A DNA stretch of 8,633 bases from assembly GCA_023251595.1 (NCBI GenBank), contig JAHEYM010000125.1:1005-9637 (forward strand), given 5' to 3'. The stretch's first letter is position 1, and each line of letters opens with the position of its first letter. Shown piece by piece: positions 1 to 6,429 of the stretch. This DNA is from Bacteroidota bacterium (GTDB taxonomy: Bacteria > Bacteroidota > Bacteroidia > AKYH767-A > JABDAW01). Position numbers and translations under genes: made by a program. The notes under the pieces were generated by a model that worked only from the letters and a program-made list of their open reading frames with translations, was not told the origin of the DNA and did no database searches.

Positions 1-90
1 TGTAAAAACCTTATGTCAGAAATTGAAACACTGAAAATGGTCTCAGAGCCAAGAGTACCATATAAAAAAACAAAAAAATCGGAAAAATGA
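1..90 (+). CDS. C-terminal end of an unknown upstream gene (partial)
   Basis: An open frame enters from the left edge and gives 29 residues, a lysine-rich tail ending KKTKKSEK, before a TGA at 88-90. That stop overlaps the methyltransferase ATG at 87-89 as ATGA, the pattern of translationally coupled genes, and this is the main reason to think the frame is real. Genes in this position beside type II methyltransferases are often small helix-turn-helix control proteins, but too little is visible to assign a family. That identity is inference only. Confidence 0.5.
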   Translation, partial: CKNLMSEIETLKMVSEPRVPYKKTKKSEK

Positions 91-1349
91 TATATCACAA
101 TAGAAACTCATCAACAAATTACATCGACATTTCCGGTTTTCCGTTTGGAAAAAACGGGATGCAATTCCCTGTTGTGAGTTTGTTCACCGGTGCGGGAGGA
201 CTTGATTTGGGTCTTGAGGAAAGCGGTTTCCATACAGCGGTTTGTGTTGAGTATGATACTGATTGCCGAGAAACTTTACGCTTCAATCGACCCGAATGGA
301 AATTGTTTGAAGATGGAATTATTATTGAGAAAGGCAGAATGAAAACAAGAGTACCGGGTGATATAAGAGATATAAAAGTTGGTGAACTTTTGAAGTTTGC
401 AAATCTTGAAAAAGGCGAAGTTTCCCTTGTTGTCGGTGGTGCTCCTTGTCAACCATTCAGTAACATCGGAAAAAGGTTAGGGCAGGAGGATGCAAAGAAT
501 GGTGATTTATTTTTAGAGTTTGTCCGAATGGTAAGAGGAATTCAGCCCGAAGCGTTCATCTTCGAAAATGTAGTTGGCATCACTCAACAAAAACATGCAG
601 ATGTTATCAGCTACATGGCTTCAAAGTTCAAAGGACTTGGATATGGAATTTCTCACACTGTCTTGAACGCTGCAAACTATGGTGTGCCTCAGAGGCGAGA
701 GAGATTTTTTATGATTGGAATCAAGGGTGTGGAAAATCCTACGTTTCCATTTCCGACACATTTTAAAGACGAGAAGCATTATGAAACTTTCACTAAAGAC
801 TTAAAAGGTTTACCGGTCCGGAATTTTAAAAAATGGGTGACGGTAAAAGACACTTTCAAAAAAATTCCACAACATCCTGAAAGAAGAAGCGATTATGCTC
901 TAATGAATATTTCCGATGTCGTCGTAAAGCGAATGACATACATAAAGGAAGGAGAGAATTTCAAAGTGTTGCCGCTGAAACTTCGTCCTGCATGTTGGAA
1001 AACCGGAAAACATCAGGGCAATGATACTTTTGGTCGTATTGTTTCTGACTTCCCTTCTGTTACAATTCGAACAGCGGCATACAATCCTGCTAAGGGGCAG
1101 TACATTCATCCTTTTGAAAATCGCGGATTAAGCACAATCGAAATGGCTGCATTGCAATCATTTCCTTTTACTTGGCATTTTAAATGCAAAAGCCGTGAAC
1201 AAATAACTTTGGTGAGTGGTGGAAGACAAATAGGAAATGCTGTTCCTCCTTTGCTTGCACAAGCACTCGGAGCTGCCATAAAAAAACAAATTTGGGCTAA
1301 GCGTTCAGAATCTTTCCAAAAGCATCCTGAGCTTGTTGTAGAGAATTAA
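87..1349 (+). CDS. DNA (cytosine-5-)-methyltransferase of a type II R-M system
   Basis: Transfers a methyl group from S-adenosylmethionine to cytosine C5 in a specific DNA site, protecting the host from the partner nuclease. The C5-methyltransferase motifs appear in order: FTGAGGLDLG (motif I, SAM binding, about 33-42), PCQPFS with nucleophile C121 (motif IV), ENV at 160-162 (motif VI), QRRER at 202-206 (motif VIII) and GNAVPP at 383-388 (motif X). The variable region of about 215-345 should be the target-recognition domain. Length (420 aa) is normal. The ATG at 87 overlaps the upstream stop (ATGA); a second start at 159 (Met25), just before motif I, would give a 396-aa enzyme with all motifs. 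The convergent Cfr10I/Bse634I-type nuclease suggests a CCGG-core target such as RCCGGY, which is inferred. The last 53 nt overlap the nuclease gene on the other strand. Confidence 0.95.
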   Translation: MIYHNRNSSTNYIDISGFPFGKNGMQFPVVSLFTGAGGLDLGLEESGFHTAVCVEYDTDCRETLRFNRPEWKLFEDGIIIEKGRMKTRVPGDIRDIKVGELLKFANLEKGEVSLVVGGAPCQPFSNIGKRLGQEDAKNGDLFLEFVRMVRGIQPEAFIFENVVGITQQKHADVISYMASKFKGLGYGISHTVLNAANYGVPQRRERFFMIGIKGVENPTFPFPTHFKDEKHYETFTKDLKGLPVRNFKKWVTVKDTFKKIPQHPERRSDYALMNISDVVVKRMTYIKEGENFKVLPLKLRPACWKTGKHQGNDTFGRIVSDFPSVTIRTAAYNPAKGQYIHPFENRGLSTIEMAALQSFPFTWHFKCKSREQITLVSGGRQIGNAVPPLLAQALGAAIKKQIWAKRSESFQKHPELVVEN

Positions 1350-2136
1350 CTTCAAACACTTCGTCTACTGCTGCTTGCGGAACGCTGTGAACAGTAGTGA
1401 TTGAGTGTGTAGCGACAGTTTTCAGAGCCGCCCTGTCAGAATCACCCACCACAGTCGCTATCGCATAATATTTCAAACCTTTCGGACTGATAATCCATTC
1501 ACGAGTTTGCAAGTGGGTGTATATTGCTTTCATCAAACTTCCTTCGTGCGGTATTTGCAATCTCCTGTCCGGTCTGAAGGAAAGTTTCACGGAAACATAT
1601 CCGGCAATATCTTCAAAGCTGCATTTCCCGATAAATTTTTTATATGCGGTTTCAATTTTTAAAATCGCCGCAGGGTCAATCTTCGAAATCTTTTCAATCT
1701 TCGGGAAGAGTTTGTTTGCAAGTTTTCTGTCAATGATTACAAAGTCAGGATTGGAAGAAATAAGTTGCACGGCAGATGATTTTAAAACCTTGCTTCGCAA
1801 ATCCTCAATGAGATTGTAAAGCTTATCTTCATAAAGTTGTCCGACATCAAATTGGCTGATGTTCGGTGTTAACAAGGCAAGGTTAGCCTTTTTATTTTCC
1901 GCAAAATAATTCCATGCTGAAAAAGCTAACAACCATTCATACCAATCGCCTCTTGCATTATTTAAAGCATCTTTGGTTACAGAAGGAGCAGTTTTTTGAA
2001 CATCGACTCCGATACCGTCAATTACACCTTTTAAAGATTCGCCTTTTCCGGGAAATTTATTTTTGAGCAGAGTGCAAAAAGCAACATCCTTAATTACTTG
2101 TGATCTGCCATCATTCAGTATTCGAATAAAATCCAT
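1297..2136 (-). CDS. Type II restriction endonuclease, Cfr10I/Bse634I family
   Basis: Predicted to cleave DNA at a CCGG-core sequence (RCCGGY for Cfr10I and Bse634I) when it is unmethylated. In the 279-aa product, PD at 130-131, SVK at 182-184 and E198 reproduce the permuted PD-(D/E)xK active site of this family, in which the glutamate lies 14 residues after the lysine. R188, D190 and R191 lie at K+4, K+6 and K+7, the spacing of the R-x-D-R residues that contact CCGG in Bse634I and NgoMIV. E67 in GDWYEW fits the additional conserved acidic residue. The gene follows vsr directly (TAAATG) with no spacer, so it is probably translated by coupling. It converges on the methyltransferase gene and overlaps its end. 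Family membership is strong; the outer bases of the target are inferred. Confidence 0.9.
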   Translation of the reverse strand: MDFIRILNDGRSQVIKDVAFCTLLKNKFPGKGESLKGVIDGIGVDVQKTAPSVTKDALNNARGDWYEWLLAFSAWNYFAENKKANLALLTPNISQFDVGQLYEDKLYNLIEDLRSKVLKSSAVQLISSNPDFVIIDRKLANKLFPKIEKISKIDPAAILKIETAYKKFIGKCSFEDIAGYVSVKLSFRPDRRLQIPHEGSLMKAIYTHLQTREWIISPKGLKYYAIATVVGDSDRAALKTVATHSITTVHSVPQAAVDEVFEVNSLQQAQDAFGKILNA

Positions 2137-2550
2137 TTATGATTTAGTTATTACCGTTTCAATTTTTGCGATGCACGTATTTAATTTCTTTTCAATCATT
2201 TCTCCCCAAAAGCGAAGTACCTTCCAACCTTCTTTTTTTAATTTATCATTGACTTCCTTATCGCGTTGGATATTTCGTTCAATTTTTTTGTGCCAGAACT
2301 CCGCATTGCTCTTGTGATCTTTCTTCGTAATCTTCCAATTTTTACCATGCCAAAATTCGCTGTCGATGAAAATAGCAAGTTTGATTTTCTTGAAAGTCAA
2401 ATCCGGCTTACCGAAAACTGTCCGATCATTTTTTCTGTAACGATATCCCTTTGCAAATAACGCTTTCGCTAAAGCTGTTTCAATTTTTGAGCCGGTTGCT
2501 TTAACAGCTTTCATGTTCTTTTTCCGTTGTTCTTTAGTAAGTGTGTCCAT
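2137..2550 (-). CDS. vsr: Very short patch repair (Vsr) endonuclease
   Basis: Nicks DNA beside T:G mismatches that arise when 5-methylcytosine deaminates in the partner methyltransferase's site, starting short-patch repair. The 137-aa length and the opening MDTLTKEQRKKNM are typical. GKPD with D50 matches catalytic D51 of the E. coli enzyme, and FWH at 66-68 matches its FWH with H69. The E. coli residue H64 aligns with D63, and the Cys/His cluster after FWH is replaced by GKNW, so the structural zinc site appears to be missing. This is a variant rather than damage, since the frame is intact. It is the first gene of a vsr-endonuclease operon, and its stop touches the next ATG. Pairing with a C5-methyltransferase fits its function. 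Confidence 0.92.
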   Translation of the reverse strand: MDTLTKEQRKKNMKAVKATGSKIETALAKALFAKGYRYRKNDRTVFGKPDLTFKKIKLAIFIDSEFWHGKNWKITKKDHKSNAEFWHKKIERNIQRDKEVNDKLKKEGWKVLRFWGEMIEKKLNTCIAKIETVITKS

Positions 2551-2567
2551 CTGGATAATACGGGTTG

Positions 2568-2575
2568 CAAAGGTA
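2568..2575 (-). promoter_or_regulatory. Bacteroidota-type -7 promoter element for vsr-endonuclease operon
   Basis: The minus strand reads TACCTTTG, a perfect TAnnTTTG. It ends 17 nt before the vsr ATG, leaving a leader of only about 10 nt. A TTG lies 22 nt upstream (2600-2598), somewhat farther than the usual 19 or so for the -33 element, so only the -7 box is convincing. No Shine-Dalgarno sequence is seen. The 154-bp gap holding it also has a 12-nt palindrome (ATAAC-CC-GTTAT, 2647-2658) of unknown meaning. Confidence 0.6.
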
Positions 2576-2704
2576 CAATACTTCTGTCAATATCCCCCAA
2601 TTTTCGCCGACATCCAGATTCAGACACCATCACACAGAAAAGCCATAACCCGTTATTATCACACATCCAATACACAAATAACACAAATTAAAATGATAAT
2701 GTTG

Positions 2705-4180
2705 TCATTTTTCTTTAAACAAATATTTAAGTTCATCCTTCTTTATTTTACCCGATGCAGTTTTAGGAAATTGAGAAATAGTTATTAACTGTTTTATTTT
2801 TTCAGTCTCGTTCAGTTTTATATTTATTCTGTATCGCAAATTTTCTAAATCTATCGCAAGCGATTTAGATTTAATAATACAAACTGGAATCTCAAATGAG
2901 TTTTCAGATATTCCAATTACTGCAACTTCTTCAACTTCATCAAATGATGAAATAATTTTTTCCGTTAAAATAGGGTATATTTTTCCATCAACTGTATTGA
3001 TAACATCAGAAACCCTTCCATACAGAAAAAAATATCCGTTTTCATCCTCCATTCCCAAATCTTCCGAAATAATTAAATCGCCCTTTATTAATTTCATATT
3101 TAATTCTTCTCTATTGTTGTATTCAGAAAATTTGCTGTCAACCCTTCCAGCTAATCTTCCAATAGTGTTTGGTTTTACTCTTTCAAAATTGTTGTCAACT
3201 ATAAATAATTCATCAGTCAAAAATGGTTTTCCAATTGAAGATGGTCTTTGTACTATATCTGTTTGTTTTGTAATTGTTCCAAGTCCTTCTGTATTTCCCC
3301 ACGATTCAATTATGTCTGACTTCAAATATCTTTTGGCGTTAACTTTTAATTGCTCGGGGAATGCTGCCCCCATTGATAAAATTATTTTTGAAAAGGGTGG
3401 GTTATCTATACGGTTTGATTCCAAATATTCCACAAGTATTTTTATTTGAGAGGGAACTAAAAACGAAAGTTCCGTTTCTTCTTGTTTGATGTGTTCAAAA
3501 TATAATTGAGGCAAGAAGGTGTCATATACGCTAACCTTACCTCCAACAAGTAAAGCAGTCAGTGAAAGGACAAGACCGCCGGTATAATAAACGGGTCTCG
3601 AAATATAATAGTGAGAGTTTATCCTTGTCTCCAATTCAAAACACCAACCTAACAATTCTGAAAGGATTGAAAAATGAGAACGAACAATTCCTTTTGGTTT
3701 TCCTGTAGTTCCAGAACTGTAAAGGATTCCCCATGTATTTTCAATTTGGGGGGAAGTCCATATTTTTTCAATGAAAAAATTTCTATTGTTTTCAATAACT
3801 GAATTATCAACTTGAAAAGTTGTAATTCTATCTGGAATTTCTTTCAAAAACTTGTGCTCTGTGTAAATAGTTTTTGAGTTCAGATCATTCAGTGCAAGCT
3901 GAATTTCTTCAATCTTTAAGTTTGAATTCAGAATTGCCGGATACTTTCCGCATCTGATTGTTCCAATTATTGCAGTAAGAAGTAATAGTTTGTTCTCAAT
4001 CATAAGTGGAACACACCTATCAGAAATTTTCGAGGAAAATTCTTCTTCTGAAAAGTAGTTTACGACAGAGTTGAATTCATGATATGAAAGAGAAAAGGAT
4101 TCATTGGCAATACAAATTTTAGATGAATTGTATTTTGCCCAATGTGATATTGCTTCTGATATTCCGAGCCGAATATTCAT
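2705..4180 (-). CDS. AMP-forming acyl/aryl ligase (ANL superfamily)
   Basis: Activates a carboxylic acid with ATP to an acyl-adenylate and probably transfers it to CoA or another acceptor. The 491-aa protein carries the family core: YSSGTTGKPKG at 154-164 (ATP phosphate loop), WGNTEG at 294-299 (adenine site, a variant of YGxTE), D374 in ISEDLG (ribose contact, replacing the common TGD), GRVSDVI at 388-394 (hinge) and PKTASGK with the probable catalytic K478. It therefore looks active. No transmembrane segment or fused carrier domain is seen, and no acyl-carrier gene lies nearby. The acid substrate cannot be read from the sequence. It is the third gene of a tight operon, its ATG overlapping the toroid gene's TGA by 4 nt (ATGA), so it is likely made in step with that protein. 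It could be a CoA ligase or a stand-alone adenylating enzyme. Confidence 0.88.
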   Translation of the reverse strand: MNIRLGISEAISHWAKYNSSKICIANESFSLSYHEFNSVVNYFSEEEFSSKISDRCVPLMIENKLLLLTAIIGTIRCGKYPAILNSNLKIEEIQLALNDLNSKTIYTEHKFLKEIPDRITTFQVDNSVIENNRNFFIEKIWTSPQIENTWGILYSSGTTGKPKGIVRSHFSILSELLGWCFELETRINSHYYISRPVYYTGGLVLSLTALLVGGKVSVYDTFLPQLYFEHIKQEETELSFLVPSQIKILVEYLESNRIDNPPFSKIILSMGAAFPEQLKVNAKRYLKSDIIESWGNTEGLGTITKQTDIVQRPSSIGKPFLTDELFIVDNNFERVKPNTIGRLAGRVDSKFSEYNNREELNMKLIKGDLIISEDLGMEDENGYFFLYGRVSDVINTVDGKIYPILTEKIISSFDEVEEVAVIGISENSFEIPVCIIKSKSLAIDLENLRYRINIKLNETEKIKQLITISQFPKTASGKIKKDELKYLFKEK

Positions 4181-5409
4181 TTATGAATCAGGGTGCCCTT
4201 TATTGCTGTCTTAACTTTTGATGAATCAGTAGTAAGGGAATCTTTTGTAGGTGCAACGACGGGTTGAATAACTTTTACGCTATCCACTTTTTGGGGTATA
4301 GTTTTCACTTCATCAGATGGTTTGAAATGGTCATAGAGAACAATAACGAATGCTAAAACCGCTATCACACCAAGTACGATTTCAATATGTTTCTTTTTTA
4401 TTGTAATTACATAAACAACTCCTTCGCTTTTATTTTTGACTTTATCCTCTAAGTATTTAATGGATTTAGAATTTATGGTTGTAAGTAAGCAGTCCATCAA
4501 AGAAAGTTGAGGCTTTAAATTATTATTGAACAATTCCCAATATGCTAATGCACACATGAGCGTTCCTCCTTTATCTACGCATTGCCCCGTATCTTTGATA
4601 TTTGCATGTAGAAAAGAAACAGCATCGTTTATAGCATCTTGATATTCGCTATGGGCTAATGCCAATACAGCATACGAGGTAAAATAAATTTCATATTCAT
4701 TTATGCCTGCCCAACTACCTGTACTATCTTCTTGATTATCTATTAACCATTTGGATGCTTTTTGAATCGCCGCCCCGTATGTCTCTGAACTTTTTCTTTT
4801 TAAAGTTATTATAGTTTGAGCTGTATGCCAGACCGAATAGTGAATAGATTTTTTTGTTTGAGGTGTGTGCATCCAATGTCCTTCTACCTGTTGAAGTGAA
4901 AGAAGTTTTAACAAAGTAGAATTGCTTAACTCATTCAACCCTTCTAAATCAAAATAATCTATTCCACATGCGTAAAAACCAGGCCCAACCCAATTAGTGT
5001 CTCCAGCCGAAAAATTATTTGATTCAAACGAACTGATTATATATTTTTGAAGTTTGCTGTAATTTGAAAAATGTGTTTTTAATTTTTTTGAAACAATTAA
5101 TTTCCCCAATCTTGTTGCATCCCATAAGTCAGAACCGAAACTGCCATCGGCATTGATACTATCATTAAGAAATTGAACACAGTTTTTAAATGAAAGTTCC
5201 TTTGAAATTCCATTACTCAAAACATACCACTTATCGTTTAAAGTTGCTCCAGCATTAAAAAACAGCTCACAACATATAGTTGTCATAATAGGAGCCCAAC
5301 CTGTGTCAGAATCTTTCCAAAATCCTTCTTCGGAACATGATTCTAATAAATAAGTAAAAAGCTTCTTTAAGTTTTGCGAATTCTCTTGCTGATTAAGCGA
5401 TGTCTGCAT
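4177..5409 (-). CDS. Membrane-anchored alpha/alpha-toroid protein (prenyltransferase/squalene-cyclase-like repeats)
   Basis: Specific function unknown. Residues 1 to about 325 carry repeats of the terpene cyclase/protein prenyltransferase toroid: EEGFW (27-31), NADGSFG (86-92), QVEGHW (174-179) and QEDSTGSW (226-233) are QW-like turns, each with a following helix such as YSVWHTAQTIITL. The class II cyclase DxDD motif and the thioester CGEQ motif are absent, and at about 330 aa the toroid is about half a squalene-hopene cyclase. A lysine-rich stretch (338-340) precedes one membrane helix (about 342-359), then a Ser/Thr/Lys/Val-rich tail of about 50 residues. Positive charge before the helix suggests a cytoplasmic toroid and a periplasmic tail. 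Its start overlaps the hydrolase stop by one base (TAATG), and its end overlaps the ligase start. It might bind or modify a hydrophobic or prenylated substrate, or be a non-catalytic scaffold. Confidence 0.75.
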   Translation of the reverse strand: MQTSLNQQENSQNLKKLFTYLLESCSEEGFWKDSDTGWAPIMTTICCELFFNAGATLNDKWYVLSNGISKELSFKNCVQFLNDSINADGSFGSDLWDATRLGKLIVSKKLKTHFSNYSKLQKYIISSFESNNFSAGDTNWVGPGFYACGIDYFDLEGLNELSNSTLLKLLSLQQVEGHWMHTPQTKKSIHYSVWHTAQTIITLKRKSSETYGAAIQKASKWLIDNQEDSTGSWAGINEYEIYFTSYAVLALAHSEYQDAINDAVSFLHANIKDTGQCVDKGGTLMCALAYWELFNNNLKPQLSLMDCLLTTINSKSIKYLEDKVKNKSEGVVYVITIKKKHIEIVLGVIAVLAFVIVLYDHFKPSDEVKTIPQKVDSVKVIQPVVAPTKDSLTTDSSKVKTAIKGTLIHK

Positions 5410-5993
5410 TAAATGTTTTTCAAATAATCTTTGGTTGAAAAAACTTGAGCATACCCAGCCGCCAAAAATTCAGAAACACTTTTTCTAATTGCTTCCTCAT
5501 TCAATTTATTACTTAATGCAGGCGCACCAGTAGCATCCGTTATGAAGTCAATGAAATAATCCATGTCATGCGCATCTCTCGCAGTTGATTCACAACAGAA
5601 GTTAGTCATAAATCCGACTATAACAAGAGTCTCAACATTCTTTTTTTTCAAATAAGTGTCAAGGTCGGTTCCGATGAAAGCTGAGTATCTGTTTTTTTTG
5701 AACTCAAGAGAACTTTTCACAATTTTGAGATTCTTATCGTACTCAACTTCAGTTGAATTATCCTTGAAGTTAAAATCTTCTGCTGGTCCAGCAAAATCAA
5801 ACATTCTTCCCAAGTCGCTACCATCTACTTTGTGAACGTGTCGAACATAAAGAATTGGGAGTTTCTTTTTCTCAAAGGAATCAATGATTTGATTGATTCG
5901 CTTTACAGTTGCTTTGGAGTCCGCACAAAACAACTCGGATTTTTTGTTAGTGTAGATGTTTTGAACATCTATTACGAGTAATGCTGGGTTCAT
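5409..5993 (-). CDS. Isochorismatase-family cysteine hydrolase
   Basis: A 194-aa alpha/beta hydrolase of the isochorismatase/nicotinamidase superfamily, whose members cleave amides, C-N bonds or the isochorismate vinyl ether through a cysteine. The triad is visible: D9 in LLVIDVQN, K100 in the KNRYSAF segment, and C133 in TNFCCESTARDA, with the GFMT turn before it supplying the usual cis-peptide (M129-T130). Length is standard and no export signal is present, so it is cytoplasmic. It lacks the obvious HxH-type metal-site pattern I would want for calling nicotinamidase, and no isochorismate pathway genes are near, so the substrate is left open. It is the first gene of the three-gene operon behind a good promoter, and its TAA overlaps the next ATG by one base. 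Confidence 0.88.
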   Translation of the reverse strand: MNPALLVIDVQNIYTNKKSELFCADSKATVKRINQIIDSFEKKKLPILYVRHVHKVDGSDLGRMFDFAGPAEDFNFKDNSTEVEYDKNLKIVKSSLEFKKNRYSAFIGTDLDTYLKKKNVETLVIVGFMTNFCCESTARDAHDMDYFIDFITDATGAPALSNKLNEEAIRKSVSEFLAAGYAQVFSTKDYLKNI

Positions 5994-6021
5994 TGCCTGA
6001 TATTTTTATATTGTTAGGTTG

Positions 6022-6050
6022 CAAATTTAAGCAAATGTTTCATTGCTCAA
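6022..6050 (-). promoter_or_regulatory. Bacteroidota-type promoter of the hydrolase-toroid-ligase operon
   Basis: The minus strand reads TTG (6050-6048), 18 nt, then TAAATTTG (6029-6022), close to the Bacteroidota consensus TTTG-N19-TAnnTTTG. It lies about 28 nt upstream of the hydrolase ATG, and the A/T-rich leader has no clear Shine-Dalgarno. This is the best promoter match in the window and marks the operon's 5' end. Confidence 0.65.
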
Positions 6051-6278
6051 CACACCTAAATTCAAGCACAGAGTGAAATCCCTCATTACCTAACCTCTGA
6101 CCGGAAATGAGTGTGACTGTTTGATCTTTCAACTGTCATCAAAATAACAGAACTTTACCTAATATTCAGCATAAAAAAGTAGCTCTACTATCGGGACCCT
6201 ATTTCTTATACAAATTCTTACACAGAGATTCTGAAAAGTGCTGTAAAACGCTGTAAATGAGTTGTTTATAACTACTAT
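6051..6278. other. Intergenic spacer between operon promoter and tRNA-fMet 3' end
   Basis: No convincing gene is seen on either strand. It contains an 8-nt direct repeat GCTGTAAA at 6240-6247 and 6250-6257 (period 10), and the string CTACTAT at both 6185-6191 and 6272-6278, the latter directly outside the tRNA 3' end. These are too short to call attachment sites. No U-tract hairpin terminator for the tRNA is evident. Confidence 0.4.
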
Positions 6279-6354
<76 letters not shown>

Positions 6355-6358
6355 CTAT

Positions 6359-6375
6359 CCGCTTTTTAAAAGCGG
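6359..6375. repeat. 17-nt perfect inverted repeat in the tRNA-fMet leader
   Basis: CCGCTTTT-T-AAAAGCGG: arms of 8 nt around one base. It begins 2 nt downstream of the tRNA's -7 box and ends 4 nt before the mature tRNA 5' end, so it covers the expected transcription start and pre-tRNA leader. It could be an operator or a leader hairpin trimmed with the tRNA. No T-run follows it on the tRNA strand, so it is not a standard terminator there. Confidence 0.6.
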
Positions 6376-6377
6376 TG

Positions 6378-6385
6378 CAAAGGTA
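6378..6385 (-). promoter_or_regulatory. Bacteroidota-type -7 promoter element for tRNA-fMet
   Basis: The minus strand reads TACCTTTG, the same 8-mer as the vsr promoter and a perfect TAnnTTTG. It lies 23 nt upstream of the mature tRNA. No clear TTTG is seen at the -33 spacing. It shares the 75-bp divergent gap with era. Confidence 0.6.
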
Positions 6386-6429
6386 GAATTTCTCGGCTTA
6401 TTTGTGTTTCTTTGTTGAAAATAAATTTC

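Noticed and set aside
2585..2590. TTGACA as a sigma-70 -35 box for vsr
   Set aside because: The nearest TATTAT follows after about 24 nt, too far for a -10 box, while a perfect Bacteroidota -7 element lies between.
2672..2688. ACACAAAT pair as start of a CRISPR or iteron array
   Set aside because: Two 8-nt copies in AT-rich sequence, with no further units or spacers.
2513..2788. 91-codon plus-strand open frame across the vsr-ligase gap
   Set aside because: It overlaps the starts and ends of two well-supported minus-strand genes and gives a low-complexity product.
2997..3449. 150-codon plus-strand open frame
   Set aside because: It is antisense to the conserved C-terminal half of the ligase, and its product looks like no family. 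The same applies to other opposite-strand frames at 900-1109, 1405-1819, 2063-2460, 6622-7035 and 8165-8392.
4177..5409. Functional squalene-hopene or diterpene class II cyclase
   Set aside because: No DxDD motif, and the toroid is about half the needed length.
2705..5993. Siderophore-type EntB/EntE pair (isochorismatase plus aryl-AMP ligase)
   Set aside because: The hydrolase has no carrier domain, there are no isochorismate synthase or dehydrogenase genes, and a toroid protein lies between the two. Only the superfamilies match.
6240..6257. GCTGTAAA direct repeat as recombinase core site
   Set aside because: Only two 8-nt copies, no integrase, and no matching copy elsewhere in the window.
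6359..6375. Rho-independent terminator
   Set aside because: No T-run follows the inverted repeat on the tRNA strand, the one-base centre would not make a good loop, and it lies just downstream of a promoter box.
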